A stretch of DNA of 64,000 nt, taken from the NCBI GenBank assembly GCA_038229715.1, contig JBBROD010000004.1, forward strand, positions 1-64,000. The letters run 5' to 3'. Below are positions 8,953-17,169 of the stretch, in pieces; within the stretch, counting starts at the first letter, position 1, and the number at the start of each line of letters is the position of its first letter. This DNA is from JANMES01 sp038229715. Lineage in GTDB: Bacteria > Planctomycetota > Phycisphaerae > Tepidisphaerales > Tepidisphaeraceae. The translations under genes were made by a program, and so were the position numbers. The notes under the pieces are model-generated. The model did not search any database. It was not told where the DNA came from and worked only from the letters and a program-made list of their open reading frames with translations.

Positions 8953-9792
8953 ATGTCGCAACCCACAGGAAATGCATTGAAATCCATTTTGCGAAAAATC
9001 GTCCCTCGTTCACTTCGCGATCGCATCCATCTCTCGCGAGTTCGCAAGGCAGTCTCGCGATTTTCACCTTATGTGACTGAACGAACGTATTCAGGATGCC
9101 GTCGCAAAATTCATATTTCAGATGGACTGGGTCAGGGATGGTATGACCATGATTGGCCCGAACTTCCTGAGGTCGCGCTGCTCAAGTCGGGGAAGCTTCG
9201 AGCCGGCGCGAAGGTCTTTGATTGTGGCGCTCATCAGAGCGTAGTCGCCCTGATACTTGCCGACGTGGTCGGCCCGACAGGAAAGGTGATTGCGGTAGAA
9301 GGTTCAGAACACAACGCGGAGATTTCCGTCAAAAACATTGAATTGAATAGCTGCTCCAGCGTAACCGTACTGCACGCAGCGATTTCTGACTCAAAAGGAC
9401 AAATTCAATTCATGGATGAGTTGAATGGATCCGTAGCCGAACATGGGGTTGGTACGTGGGTTGACGCGATCAATATTGATGAACTCACGAATCGATTTGG
9501 ACCGCCTGACGTTCTCTTTATTGACATTGAGGGATACGAAGGCCACGCACTGAAGGGTGCCACTGAAACACTCAAATCCTTGCCGGATTGTTACGTTGAA
9601 GTACACCTTGGTTACGGTCTGGAAAGGGCCGGGGGATCGGCAAAGCAGATAGCTTCATTCTTTGACCGCTCCAAATACGATCTGTACTACTGGATTAGTG
9701 ATAAGGATAAGCCGCAACTATTAGTGAATTTGGAATCGCTACCGTCGGTCAAATTCTGCCTTGTAGCACTTTCAAAGAAACAGCAGAATTGA
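8953..9792 (+). CDS. FkbM family methyltransferase
   Basis: The 279-residue protein has the FkbM-type SAM-dependent methyltransferase fold. Motif I is KVFDCGAHQSVVALILADV, followed by VIAVEGSEHNAEISVKNI and the DVLFIDIEGYEGHALKGA block typical of the family. FkbM enzymes commonly methylate hydroxyls of sugars or secondary metabolites, often in glycan clusters. The gene and both flanks are visibly richer in A and T than all neighbours. The start of the gap before it is also AT-rich. This suggests recent acquisition. No partner glycan genes are adjacent, so the substrate cannot be inferred. Confidence 0.85.
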   Translation: MSQPTGNALKSILRKIVPRSLRDRIHLSRVRKAVSRFSPYVTERTYSGCRRKIHISDGLGQGWYDHDWPELPEVALLKSGKLRAGAKVFDCGAHQSVVALILADVVGPTGKVIAVEGSEHNAEISVKNIELNSCSSVTVLHAAISDSKGQIQFMDELNGSVAEHGVGTWVDAINIDELTNRFGPPDVLFIDIEGYEGHALKGATETLKSLPDCYVEVHLGYGLERAGGSAKQIASFFDRSKYDLYYWISDKDKPQLLVNLESLPSVKFCLVALSKKQQN

Positions 9793-10043
9793 ACGTTAGC
9801 TAAATGGCCAGGCCGATGCGAACGTTCGATTTTCAAGGTTTCGCCCGGGATTCGTAAACCGAAGTATCACTTTACAGTTTTCACCAAGCCCGATGTGGTC
9901 GCATGATTTTAGCGTGTCGGCTGATTAGAAACACGGATGTTCGATCAGGTTTATCATGATTTTAATGATCCTGAGCGAATCGTCGGCCGATGTCTAACAT
10001 AGAATTGCAAAGAGTTGCACAGGTTGAACACCGGAGGTTCACT

Positions 10044-10658
10044 ATGTCATCCGCCCATCATGACGGTTCTGCGAACAGCCTGATCGAACGCTGGGCCCTT
10101 CGCCACTTGGGCGGGATCGATCACGAGCTTCGCGTCGTTTCGATCGCCACTAAACTCCACAACATCGTTACCGCCAAACCCCGTCTGGATTCGCGTCATC
10201 TCCGGCTGCTGATCTGGGGCGCGATGGTTCACGACGTCGGCCGAAGCGTGGAGGACGACCGGCATCCGCAGATCGGTGCCAAGATGATCGAGGCGGCGTA
10301 TTCGCTGCCGATCAGCAAGTCCGAACGCCGGGCGCTCTGCTACCTCACCCGCTACCACCGCGGGGCCGTCCCGCGGATCGGGAAAGACGACTACCTGACC
10401 GACGCCGACGACGCCGAGCAGCTCTACCTTGTGCTGGCCTATCTCCGGGCGGCGGATGCGTTGGACAACCGCAATGTGGAATCGCCGAGGTTGGAATTCA
10501 CCGCCCGGCGAGACCGGATCAAAATCACCGCGACGCTCATCCAAGACAGCGCCCGCGCCCGGCGAGCGTTCAAACGCCGGCGGAAGTTCAAGCTGCTGGA
10601 AGAACTACTGCAGGTGGAATTTAAAATTCGGCTCGACGTCGCAACCGCGGCAGCCTGA
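10044..10658 (+). CDS. HD-domain metal-dependent phosphohydrolase-like protein
   Basis: I take the ATG at 10044, because GGAGG sits at 10033-10037; a longer version from 9990 has no such site. The 204-residue product shows the HD signature. An early histidine lies in the HNIV segment, the His-Asp pair is in WGAMVHDVGRSVEDDRHP, and later residues include CYLTRYHRG and YLRAADALDNR. HD enzymes hydrolyse phosphate esters of nucleotides or related compounds. The C-terminus is rich in arginine and lysine. The substrate is not identifiable. It converges with the secreted YHS-like gene. Confidence 0.8.
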   Translation: MSSAHHDGSANSLIERWALRHLGGIDHELRVVSIATKLHNIVTAKPRLDSRHLRLLIWGAMVHDVGRSVEDDRHPQIGAKMIEAAYSLPISKSERRALCYLTRYHRGAVPRIGKDDYLTDADDAEQLYLVLAYLRAADALDNRNVESPRLEFTARRDRIKITATLIQDSARARRAFKRRRKFKLLEELLQVEFKIRLDVATAAA

Positions 10659-10665
10659 TCTATGA

Positions 10666-10736
10666 AACGCAAAAGCGACGAACACAACTTGCCATCCGAT
10701 TGGGGCAGGCCGGTTCCGTTCGTCGCCCAACGTTTT
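10666..10736. terminator. probable bidirectional terminator hairpin
   Basis: GCGACGAAC at 10676-10684 pairs with GTTCGTCGC at 10719-10727. Outer AAACG and CGTTT segments extend the stem, and a T-run follows on the plus strand. It lies between two convergent genes, as expected for a shared terminator. Confidence 0.5.
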
Positions 10737-10749
10737 TCTGGATCTACAC

Positions 10750-11025
10750 CTACTTCAACTTCGCGACGTAGGACTTGGGATCCTTGGCGAAGTCGGCCTT
10801 GCAGTCTTCGCAGCAGAAGCCGATGACTTTGCCTTCGTAAACCACCGACACGCGGTCGTCGACCGGGTCTTCTGGATTCACGGCGCACATCTTGTTGACG
10901 GGCTTAGTGGTCGGCGCGGTGGTTGGCGCGGTGGTTGGAGACTTCTTTTCGTCGTGCTCGTGGGCGTAGGCGACTCCGCCGATCAGAAGGGCGAAGGACA
11001 CGACGGTGAAAATCAATTTTTTCAT
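10750..11025 (-). CDS. secreted YHS/TRASH-like metal-binding protein
   Basis: From the ATG at 11025 the protein has 91 residues and a clear signal peptide (MKKLIFTVVSFALLIGGVAYA). It continues with a His-Glu-rich segment (HEHDEKK), a Thr-Pro-Ala linker of repeated TTAP units, and a small cysteine domain with MCAVNPEDPV and GFCCEDCKADFAKDPKSYV. The latter resembles YHS/TRASH domains, which bind metal ions such as copper. A GTG at 11037 is also in frame and would overlap the ferredoxin stop. The gene follows the ferredoxin directly on the same strand. Periplasmic metal handling is likely; the exact metal is unknown. Confidence 0.75.
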   Translation of the reverse strand: MKKLIFTVVSFALLIGGVAYAHEHDEKKSPTTAPTTAPTTKPVNKMCAVNPEDPVDDRVSVVYEGKVIGFCCEDCKADFAKDPKSYVAKLK

Positions 11026-11033
11026 AAGGCCGC

Positions 11034-11294
11034 TCACTTTTTGTAATACTCGGTGTTCTTCTCAACGAAGCTGGCCCACTCGGCGGGCAGGTCTTCGAGA
11101 GGGAAGATCGCTTTCACAGGGCATTCATCGACGCACAGGCCGCAGTCGATGCAGGTATCCGGGTCGATGTACAGCATTTCCGAGCTGGCGAAGTCGCCTT
11201 CGTCTTTGGTGGGATGGATGCAATCGACGGGGCACACCGCAACGCAGGCGGTGTCTTTGGTACCGATGCAGGGCTGGGCAATCACATGAGACAT
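11034..11294 (-). CDS. fdxA: 7Fe ferredoxin (3Fe-4S / 4Fe-4S)
   Basis: The 86-residue protein has cysteines at 9, 17, 21 and 25, followed by Cys48, 51, 54 and 58 (CIDCGLCVDECP). This spacing matches FdxA-type ferredoxins with one 3Fe-4S and one 4Fe-4S cluster. Such proteins carry electrons for oxidoreductases in the cytoplasm. It is the first gene of a two-gene unit with the secreted metal-binding protein, with which it nearly overlaps. No partner reductase is nearby. Confidence 0.92.
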   Translation of the reverse strand: MSHVIAQPCIGTKDTACVAVCPVDCIHPTKDEGDFASSEMLYIDPDTCIDCGLCVDECPVKAIFPLEDLPAEWASFVEKNTEYYKK

Positions 11295-11477
11295 GAAGTA
11301 AAACTCCTCAAAAGTCGCGTTCGATTATAGGGACTCTTCACGCTCAGGAAAAGGTCCAATTCCTACACTGAGGCAAAGTCCGCCGTTCAGCAGTGGGGTT
11401 ATGGAAACTACGGTTTTTTCGGTACAACTTACCCGTTTTAGTGGTATTCTAATCTCGTCACTTCTGAGGGAGACTCC

Positions 11478-11699
11478 ATGCAGGATGTAGAAATCGAAAG
11501 CTTGCTTGAAGAAGCGGGCTACAAGTTCAATCCGTCAACCGGGCGGTACGAAGTCGAAAACACGAACGCGGACACCGAAGAAGTCTTCGAGCATAATTCC
11601 GAGGATGTCGCGGATATTCTCGAAATCCCGCTCGAAGATCTGCAGCGGTGGGAAGAAGAACAGTTGGAAGAGGATAGCACCAGCGAGCCAGCCGAGTAG
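11478..11699 (+). CDS. small acidic hypothetical protein
   Basis: The 73-residue product is very acidic (many Glu and Asp) and begins MQDVEIESLLEEAGYKFN. A good ribosome-binding sequence (GAGGGAGA) precedes the ATG, and the stop is TAG. No signal peptide, membrane segment or known domain is visible. Strong SD and codon use support a real gene, but I do not recognise the family. Confidence 0.6.
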   Translation: MQDVEIESLLEEAGYKFNPSTGRYEVENTNADTEEVFEHNSEDVADILEIPLEDLQRWEEEQLEEDSTSEPAE

Positions 11700-11777
11700 C
11701 TACGCTCATCACATTGATTCCACTTCAGTCAGCAGCGCCTTGCTCTCTCGGCGAACCGGCAGAGGGTTCACTGCGAC

Positions 11778-13370
11778 TCAAGCGATCAGCGATTTGCCCG
11801 TCATCTCCGCCGGCACGGCTAAGTCGAGCATCTGCAGTACCGTTGGCGCGATGTCCGACAGTCGGCCGCCCTCGCGCAGTTTTTTGCCCTTGAACCGCTT
11901 GTCGGCCACGATCAGTTCGACCGGGAAGGTGGTGTGCGCTGTGTGCGGCTGGCCGGTCGCGGGATCGATCATCTGTTCGCAGTTGCCGTGGTCGGCGGTG
12001 ATGATCGCAACGCCGTTGACCTTCTCCAGCGCCGTCATGATTCGCCCGACGCAGTGGTCGACGCACTCGACCGCCTTCACCGCCGCCGCCAGCACACCGG
12101 TATGGCCGATCATGTCGCCGTTGGCGAAGTTCACCACGATCAGGTCGTACCGGCCGGACTCGATCCGCCGGACGACTTCATCGCAAATCTCGTACGCGCT
12201 CATCTCCGGCAGTTGATCGTACGTGGTCAGCGGCGATCCATTCGGCAGCAGCTTTTTGCTCGGGCAGATCGTGCGATCCTCACCCTCGAACGGCACTTCG
12301 CGGTAGTCGTTGAAGAAAAACGTGACGTGCGGGAATTTCTCCGTCTCGGCACAGCGGAACTGCTTCAGGCCTAGATTCGAGACGTAATCGCCAAGGATGT
12401 TCGCCATCTTCGGCGGCTTGGTATACGCCACATGGACAGGCAAGCCTTGCTCGTAGGCGGTCATGGTGACGAAGTAAATGCTTTTGTAGAGATCGTTCTT
12501 CGCGCCGCGATCGAACTCCTTGAATTCCGGCAGCATGAAGGCTTTGGTGATCTCGCGCGGGCGATCGCCGCGGTAGTTGTAGAAGATGATCGAATCGCCG
12601 GCGTTCACGGTGGCCGGGGCCTCGCCGATGATGCACGGCGTGATGAACTCATCGCCGGTCATGTTCGATTCCAGCGGGTGCTCGTAAAAGCTCTTGACCG
12701 CCGCCTCAGCCGATGGGAACTTCGGGCCGGCGCCAAAGGCGATCGCGCGGTACGCAATTTCGACGCGTTGCCAGCGATTGTCGCGGTCCATCGCCCAGTA
12801 ACGCCCGCTGACCGTGGCGATTCTGCCGACGCCGATCTTTTTCATCTGTGCTTCAACCTGCTGAATGTACCCGAGGCCCGACGTCGGCGAGGTATCGCGG
12901 CCGTCGGTAAATGCGTGCAGATACACTCGGGCAAGCCCGCGGAGTTTGCACAGCGTCAGCACACCGTACAGGTGTTCGAGCTGCCCGTGCACGCCGGCGT
13001 CGCTGACGATGCCGAACAGGTGCAAGCTGGTGCCCTTCTCCAGCGCATTTTTGACCGCGGCGTTCATCTGCGGGTTGTCGTTGAACTCGCCGTTGCGGAC
13101 TTGCTTGGTGATCGCGACCGATTCCTGATTCACCACGCGCCCGGCCCCGATGTTCTGATGCCCGACCTCGCTGTTGCCCATCGTCCCCTCAGGCAAGCCG
13201 ACGTCGAACCCGCTGGTGTTGATCAGCACATTGGGATACTCCGCCATCAGCTTGTCCGCCACCGGATGCCTGGCGAGATAGACGGCGTTGGAATTGTTCA
13301 TCTTCGGGTCGGGGTTTTTGCCCCAGCCGTCACGGATGATCAGCACGAGCGGGTGTTTGACTTTGGACAT
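11778..13370 (-). CDS. gpmI: 2,3-bisphosphoglycerate-independent phosphoglycerate mutase
   Basis: This 530-residue enzyme interconverts 2- and 3-phosphoglycerate in glycolysis. The alkaline-phosphatase-like metal site is visible at RDGWG near the N-terminus, the phosphoserine motif is MGNSEVGHQN, and late metal ligands are in ADHGNCEQM and HTAH. The substrate-binding insert contains DGRDTSPTSG and SGRYWAMDRDNRW. Length and motifs are standard. An AAAGGA sequence lies about 10 bp upstream of the start. A repeat pair (13434-13491) separates it from msrQ. Confidence 0.97.
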   Translation of the reverse strand: MSKVKHPLVLIIRDGWGKNPDPKMNNSNAVYLARHPVADKLMAEYPNVLINTSGFDVGLPEGTMGNSEVGHQNIGAGRVVNQESVAITKQVRNGEFNDNPQMNAAVKNALEKGTSLHLFGIVSDAGVHGQLEHLYGVLTLCKLRGLARVYLHAFTDGRDTSPTSGLGYIQQVEAQMKKIGVGRIATVSGRYWAMDRDNRWQRVEIAYRAIAFGAGPKFPSAEAAVKSFYEHPLESNMTGDEFITPCIIGEAPATVNAGDSIIFYNYRGDRPREITKAFMLPEFKEFDRGAKNDLYKSIYFVTMTAYEQGLPVHVAYTKPPKMANILGDYVSNLGLKQFRCAETEKFPHVTFFFNDYREVPFEGEDRTICPSKKLLPNGSPLTTYDQLPEMSAYEICDEVVRRIESGRYDLIVVNFANGDMIGHTGVLAAAVKAVECVDHCVGRIMTALEKVNGVAIITADHGNCEQMIDPATGQPHTAHTTFPVELIVADKRFKGKKLREGGRLSDIAPTVLQMLDLAVPAEMTGKSLIA

Positions 13371-13433
13371 CGAAATCGATCCTTTCAGGGAACAGATTCG
13401 ACGATCTTACGCGCCGGGGCGCAAAAATGTAGG

Positions 13434-13491
13434 GCGGGACAGCAGTCCCGCCGTCGGCTTTTGAGCAAACGGCGGGATTGCTATCCCGCCC
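13434..13491. repeat. paired hairpin repeat, GGCGGGA family
   Basis: Two 20-bp palindromes lie 18 bp apart: GGCGGGACAGCAGTCCCGCC at 13434-13453 and GGCGGGATTGCTATCCCGCC at 13472-13491. The second is the inverted copy of the first with two substitutions. This is the geometry of a REPIN. It lies between msrQ and gpmI. Confidence 0.75.
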
Positions 13492-13531
13492 TTCAAGCTG
13501 GGCTTATGTCTGATCGAGCGACGCCCGGCGT

Positions 13532-14146
13532 TCATGCGGGCTTGGCAATCACCGCCGGTCGAGATGATGTCGGCTTGCGTTTCACGAATCGGTAGGCGAG
13601 CAGCACGAACAGAACGATCGCCGCGAGGATGGGCTTGGTGACGTCGAGCTTTTGCGAGATCCAAAAGTGCGCCACGCCCGCGATGGCCGCCAAGTACGCC
13701 AGCTTGTGCAGCATTTTCCACCGAGCGGCTCCGAGGCGCTTGATCATGCCATTCGTCGACGTAATCGCCAGCGGCAGCATCATCAGGACCGAGGAAAGCC
13801 CTAGAATGATGAACTTGTTGCTCACCATCGCCGCCAGGAATTTTCGCAGGTCGAGCGAGGCGTAAAAGACGTAGTAAATCCCTAGGTGCGTGCAGGCGTA
13901 GAAGAACGCATAAAGCCCCAGCATCTTGCGGAACAGGCTCCAGTAGTTCTTCCCCGTCACCATCCGCAACGGCGTGACGGTCAGCGACAGCAGCAGAAAG
14001 ATGATCGCCAGATTGCCGGTCGTGTGCAGCGCCGACTCAGCCGGGTTCGCGCCGAGTTGCTCGTGGGTCGCGTCCCACGTCAGAACCGCCAACGGCACGA
14101 GGCTGTTGACGAAGACGACGAGTTTGGCGAACTGCTGGTCTTTCAT
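13532..14146 (-). CDS. msrQ: MsrQ, haem-binding membrane subunit of methionine sulfoxide reductase
   Basis: I use the ATG at 14146 (MKDQQFAKLVVFVNSL). The longer frame would begin inside a repeat element, and its extra residues (CTGRRPVV) are a translation of that repeat. The 204-residue protein has about six membrane helices and the histidines that bind haem in the ferric-reductase-like family (LHTTGNLA, ACTHLGIYY, LHKLAYLAAIAGVAHF). MsrQ passes electrons from the respiratory chain to MsrP for repair of oxidised methionines in envelope proteins. It lies downstream of msrP, separated by a 100-bp paired repeat. Confidence 0.9.
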   Translation of the reverse strand: MKDQQFAKLVVFVNSLVPLAVLTWDATHEQLGANPAESALHTTGNLAIIFLLLSLTVTPLRMVTGKNYWSLFRKMLGLYAFFYACTHLGIYYVFYASLDLRKFLAAMVSNKFIILGLSSVLMMLPLAITSTNGMIKRLGAARWKMLHKLAYLAAIAGVAHFWISQKLDVTKPILAAIVLFVLLAYRFVKRKPTSSRPAVIAKPA

Positions 14147-14169
14147 GAGCTTTGTCAAAACCCTCACCC

Positions 14170-14269
14170 GTACCACGGGCCTCCGGCCCGTGCATCGTGC
14201 GTAAGTCATCGGTGATCGCACGTCCGCTTAGTTTTAGCGTCGCTCGCACGGGCCGGAGGCCCGTGGTAC
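14170..14269. repeat. paired hairpin repeat between msrP and msrQ (ACGGGCC family)
   Basis: A 24-bp sequence at 14170-14193 is repeated perfectly in inverted orientation at 14246-14269. Each arm is itself a short palindrome (ACGGGCC-TCC-GGCCCGT). The same family occurs at 51408-51520. The unit lies inside the msrP-msrQ operon. Confidence 0.85.
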
Positions 14270-14278
14270 AGGGCGGCA

Positions 14279-15259
14279 TTAGTAATTCGCCGCCAAGTCC
14301 ATGCCCGAATACAAATGACCCACCTGCTCGGCGTAGCCGTTGAACATCAGTGTCGGCTTATCGTTGCTGCCTTCGATGCGGCGTTCGGTGGCTTGGCTCC
14401 AACGCGGATGGTCGACCTGCGGGTTCACGTTCGCGTAAAAACCGTACTCGTTCGGTCCGGCCAGATTCCATGTGGTCGGCGGTTGCTTGTCGACGAGGTC
14501 GATCTTTACGATCGACTTGATCCCTTTGAAGCCGTACTTCCACGGCACGACCAGCCGGAGCGGCGCGCCGTTTTGGTTGGGCATCGGCTGGCCGTAGATG
14601 CCGCTGGCGAGCAGCGTCAGCGGGTGCATCGCTTCGTCCATGCGCAGCCCTTCGACGTAAGGCCAATCGAGCGTCCGGCCGCGCTGGTTGGGCATGCGCT
14701 TGGGGTCGAGCAGCGTGGTGAACGCGACATACTTGGCGCTGCTGAGCGGCTGGACGCGGTCGAGCAGCCTCGCCAGCGGAAAACCGTTCCACGGGATCAC
14801 CATCGACCACGCCTCGACGCACCGCATGCGGTACACGCGCTGCTCGATCGGGGCGATCTTGAGCAGGTCGTCCAAGTCAAACGTCGCCGGCTTACTGACC
14901 AACCCGCCCACGCTCACTGTCCACGGCCGGGCGACAAACTTCGCAGCGGCCGACGCGACTTCGCCCTTGCTGGTGCTGAATTCGTAGAAATTGTTGTACG
15001 AGGTGATGGAGTCGTAGCTAGTGATGGGCTCATTGACCGCCGGCACGTCGGCAGAAGTCGATTGGGTCGTTGCCGGGAAGTTTGCTACAAAAAGCGGTGT
15101 CCGTTTGACTCGGGTCGGGTGCAAGGCGCGATAAATCCCCCCGGTCGCCGCCACGCTGGCGGCCAAAATGCCCGCCCGAATGAAGGATCGGCGGTTCAGG
15201 TAAACCTGTGGATCCGTGATCTGGCTGGAAGGGATGTTGGGGAGTCGCTGGTTTGCCAT
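14279..15259 (-). CDS. msrP: MsrP, molybdopterin-dependent protein-methionine-sulfoxide reductase
   Basis: The 326-residue protein begins with a twin-arginine signal (RRSFIRAGILAA). The SUOX-type molybdopterin domain has the molybdenum-ligating cysteine in RMRCVEAWSMVIPW, followed by VVPWKYGFKGIKS and the C-terminal MFNGYAEQVGHLYSG. MsrP reduces methionine sulfoxide in periplasmic proteins and works with the membrane protein MsrQ, encoded next. Size (326 versus about 330 residues) and order are typical. Export by Tat and loading with molybdenum cofactor are expected from the family. Confidence 0.95.
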   Translation of the reverse strand: MANQRLPNIPSSQITDPQVYLNRRSFIRAGILAASVAATGGIYRALHPTRVKRTPLFVANFPATTQSTSADVPAVNEPITSYDSITSYNNFYEFSTSKGEVASAAAKFVARPWTVSVGGLVSKPATFDLDDLLKIAPIEQRVYRMRCVEAWSMVIPWNGFPLARLLDRVQPLSSAKYVAFTTLLDPKRMPNQRGRTLDWPYVEGLRMDEAMHPLTLLASGIYGQPMPNQNGAPLRLVVPWKYGFKGIKSIVKIDLVDKQPPTTWNLAGPNEYGFYANVNPQVDHPRWSQATERRIEGSNDKPTLMFNGYAEQVGHLYSGMDLAANY

Positions 15260-15405
15260 ATATACTGACCGTCCGCGCGGCCCAACCCATCATACTCGCT
15301 TTCGGACCGGTTCATTCCCAACGACTTACAACGATTTGTTAATTGTGTAAATCTTCGTCCACTTGATAGGATAGACGCCGATCGCCATTTAGAGGGACAA
15401 CCAGA

Positions 15406-16242
15406 TTGGGGAACGACATCGTCAACGTCATTGAGACGCAGGACCTGAGCAAAGTCTATAACGGCGGCTGGTTCCGCCGCGCCAAGGCTCCTAGTCTTGA
15501 TAAGCTGAGCCTTACGGTCCCTGCCGGCAAAATCTTCGGATTCCTCGGGCCCAACGGCGCGGGCAAGAGTACCACCATCAAGATACTGCTGGGACTGGTC
15601 TTCCCCAGCAGCGGTTCGGCCACCATTCTCGGCCAGCCTATTACCAATGACGAGATTCGGTCGCGCATCGGGTATTTGCCGGAGAATCCGGCGTTCCCGA
15701 CGCACCTACGGGCCGCTGAATTTTTGCGGCAGATGGCGAAAGTACACAAAGTCACCAGCAAAGAAATCGAATCGCGCGTATCGAGCAGCCTTAACCTCGT
15801 GGGTATTGCCGACCGGGCGGAGAGCACGATCAAGGAGTTCAGTCGCGGCATGTTGCAGCGGCTGGGGATCGCCCAGGCGCTGGTGAATCATCCCGATCTG
15901 GTGATTCTCGACGAGCCGCTCAACGGGCTGGACCCGTACGGCCGGCGCGATCTGAAGCGGATTTTTCTGGATCTCAAAGCCCAGGGACGAACGATTTTCT
16001 TCTCCAGTCACATTCTGTCCGACGCCGAGGACCTGTGCGACCACTGCACGATCCTGAACAAAGGCCAGCGGATCGCCGACGGGGATACCAAGCGAATGCT
16101 TGCCGAATCCGGAGGGATGAGCCTGGAGGATTATTTCTTCCAGAAGGTCGACGAAGACAACCGCCGCCGGTTCGGCGCGGAAATGGCGGCGGCCAACAGC
16201 CAGTCCATTCGTCGCGAGGCGGCGGAGTCGTCAGCAAACTAA
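15406..16242 (+). CDS. ABC transporter ATP-binding protein
   Basis: The 278-residue protein is an ABC-2 type exporter ATPase. It has Walker A GPNGAGKSTT, an atypical signature EFSRGMLQR in place of LSGGQ, Walker B LVILDEPLNGLDP and the switch histidine in FFSSHILSD. The start is a TTG at 15406 with an AGAGGGA ribosome-binding site. It opens a cluster running to 20765 with two permeases and two exported proteins. The cargo is unknown. The nearest known groups are NatA- or CcmA-like exporters, but no cargo-specific sign is visible. Confidence 0.92.
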   Translation: MGNDIVNVIETQDLSKVYNGGWFRRAKAPSLDKLSLTVPAGKIFGFLGPNGAGKSTTIKILLGLVFPSSGSATILGQPITNDEIRSRIGYLPENPAFPTHLRAAEFLRQMAKVHKVTSKEIESRVSSSLNLVGIADRAESTIKEFSRGMLQRLGIAQALVNHPDLVILDEPLNGLDPYGRRDLKRIFLDLKAQGRTIFFSSHILSDAEDLCDHCTILNKGQRIADGDTKRMLAESGGMSLEDYFFQKVDEDNRRRFGAEMAAANSQSIRREAAESSAN

Positions 16243-16343
16243 AGTGTCGTTAAGTTAACGTGTCGTTCGCGGGGGGATTTGGCGGAAGGATTGGGTCGGT
16301 ACACATCACCGGCGCCTCACGGCGCGGGAAAGGAAAACAAGTT

Positions 16344-17117
16344 ATGGACAACGTCATGGCCATCGCGCGTGCCACTTATTGGCGGCACGCCTCGTCGAAA
16401 GCGCTGTACCTTCTCTGGATCCTGCTCATCGTGCTGATCTCGTCGGCAACCCGGTACGACGTGCTCTCCAACGGGCGATCGAAAGTGCTGGTCGTCGACC
16501 TGGGCCTGGCGCTGATCGCGCTGGTGGCGGCCGGGTCGATCATGGTGCTGGGCATGGAAGTGCCCCGCGAACTTCGCCAGCGCATCGCCGAAAATCTTTT
16601 GAGCAAGCCCGTCGGGCGCGATCAGTACCTGATCGGCAAATTCCTGGGCACGTTCCTGTTCGCGTTCGGCAACGTGGTGTTCATCAGCGTCGGATTCATG
16701 ATCGTGCTGATGGTCTCCAAAACGCCGATCACTGAGGACTTTTTACTGCCCCTGATCGGGATCGTGGGGATGATGCTGATCCTCGCCTCAGCCGCGGCGC
16801 TGTTCGGAACGTTCCTCAGCGAAGTGCCGGCCGTCATCGCGACGTTCCTGGTCTTCTGGCTCGGACATTCGACGCAGGCGATCGCCCACATGTCCGACAA
16901 GATGGGCGGAGCCGGGCAGTTCGTGCTGCGTGCGATCTATGGAGTCCTGCCGAACCTCAATCTGCTGAACACGCGCGGCGAATTCAGCCAGTCGCTGTTC
17001 GCCAATGCCCCCAGCGTGCCGTGGAGCTATGCGGGCATCAGCGTGGCGTACGCACTGCTTTACGCAGTGGTGCTGTTCGTGACGGCGTTGCTTGTGTTCC
17101 GCCGACGCGATCTGTGA
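16344..17117 (+). CDS. ABC-2 type transporter permease
   Basis: The ATG at 16344 follows GAAAGGA and is preferred over an upstream GTG. The 257-residue protein has about six membrane helices and the ABC-2 permease coupling segment (VPRELRQRIAENLLSKPVGRDQYLIGKFLG), which is also present in similar form in the second permease of the cluster at 20028. It forms the membrane channel with the ATPase encoded just upstream. The substrate is unknown. Confidence 0.85.
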   Translation: MDNVMAIARATYWRHASSKALYLLWILLIVLISSATRYDVLSNGRSKVLVVDLGLALIALVAAGSIMVLGMEVPRELRQRIAENLLSKPVGRDQYLIGKFLGTFLFAFGNVVFISVGFMIVLMVSKTPITEDFLLPLIGIVGMMLILASAAALFGTFLSEVPAVIATFLVFWLGHSTQAIAHMSDKMGGAGQFVLRAIYGVLPNLNLLNTRGEFSQSLFANAPSVPWSYAGISVAYALLYAVVLFVTALLVFRRRDL

Positions 17118-17169
17118 TTCGGACTGGGAATAATTGATCCTGCTCGACTGAACTTTGCGGAGAATCGCC

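Noticed and set aside
14147..14221. N-terminal extension of MsrQ
   Set aside because: The added residues translate the repeat element (TGRRPVV), and MsrQ homologues start near MKDQQ.
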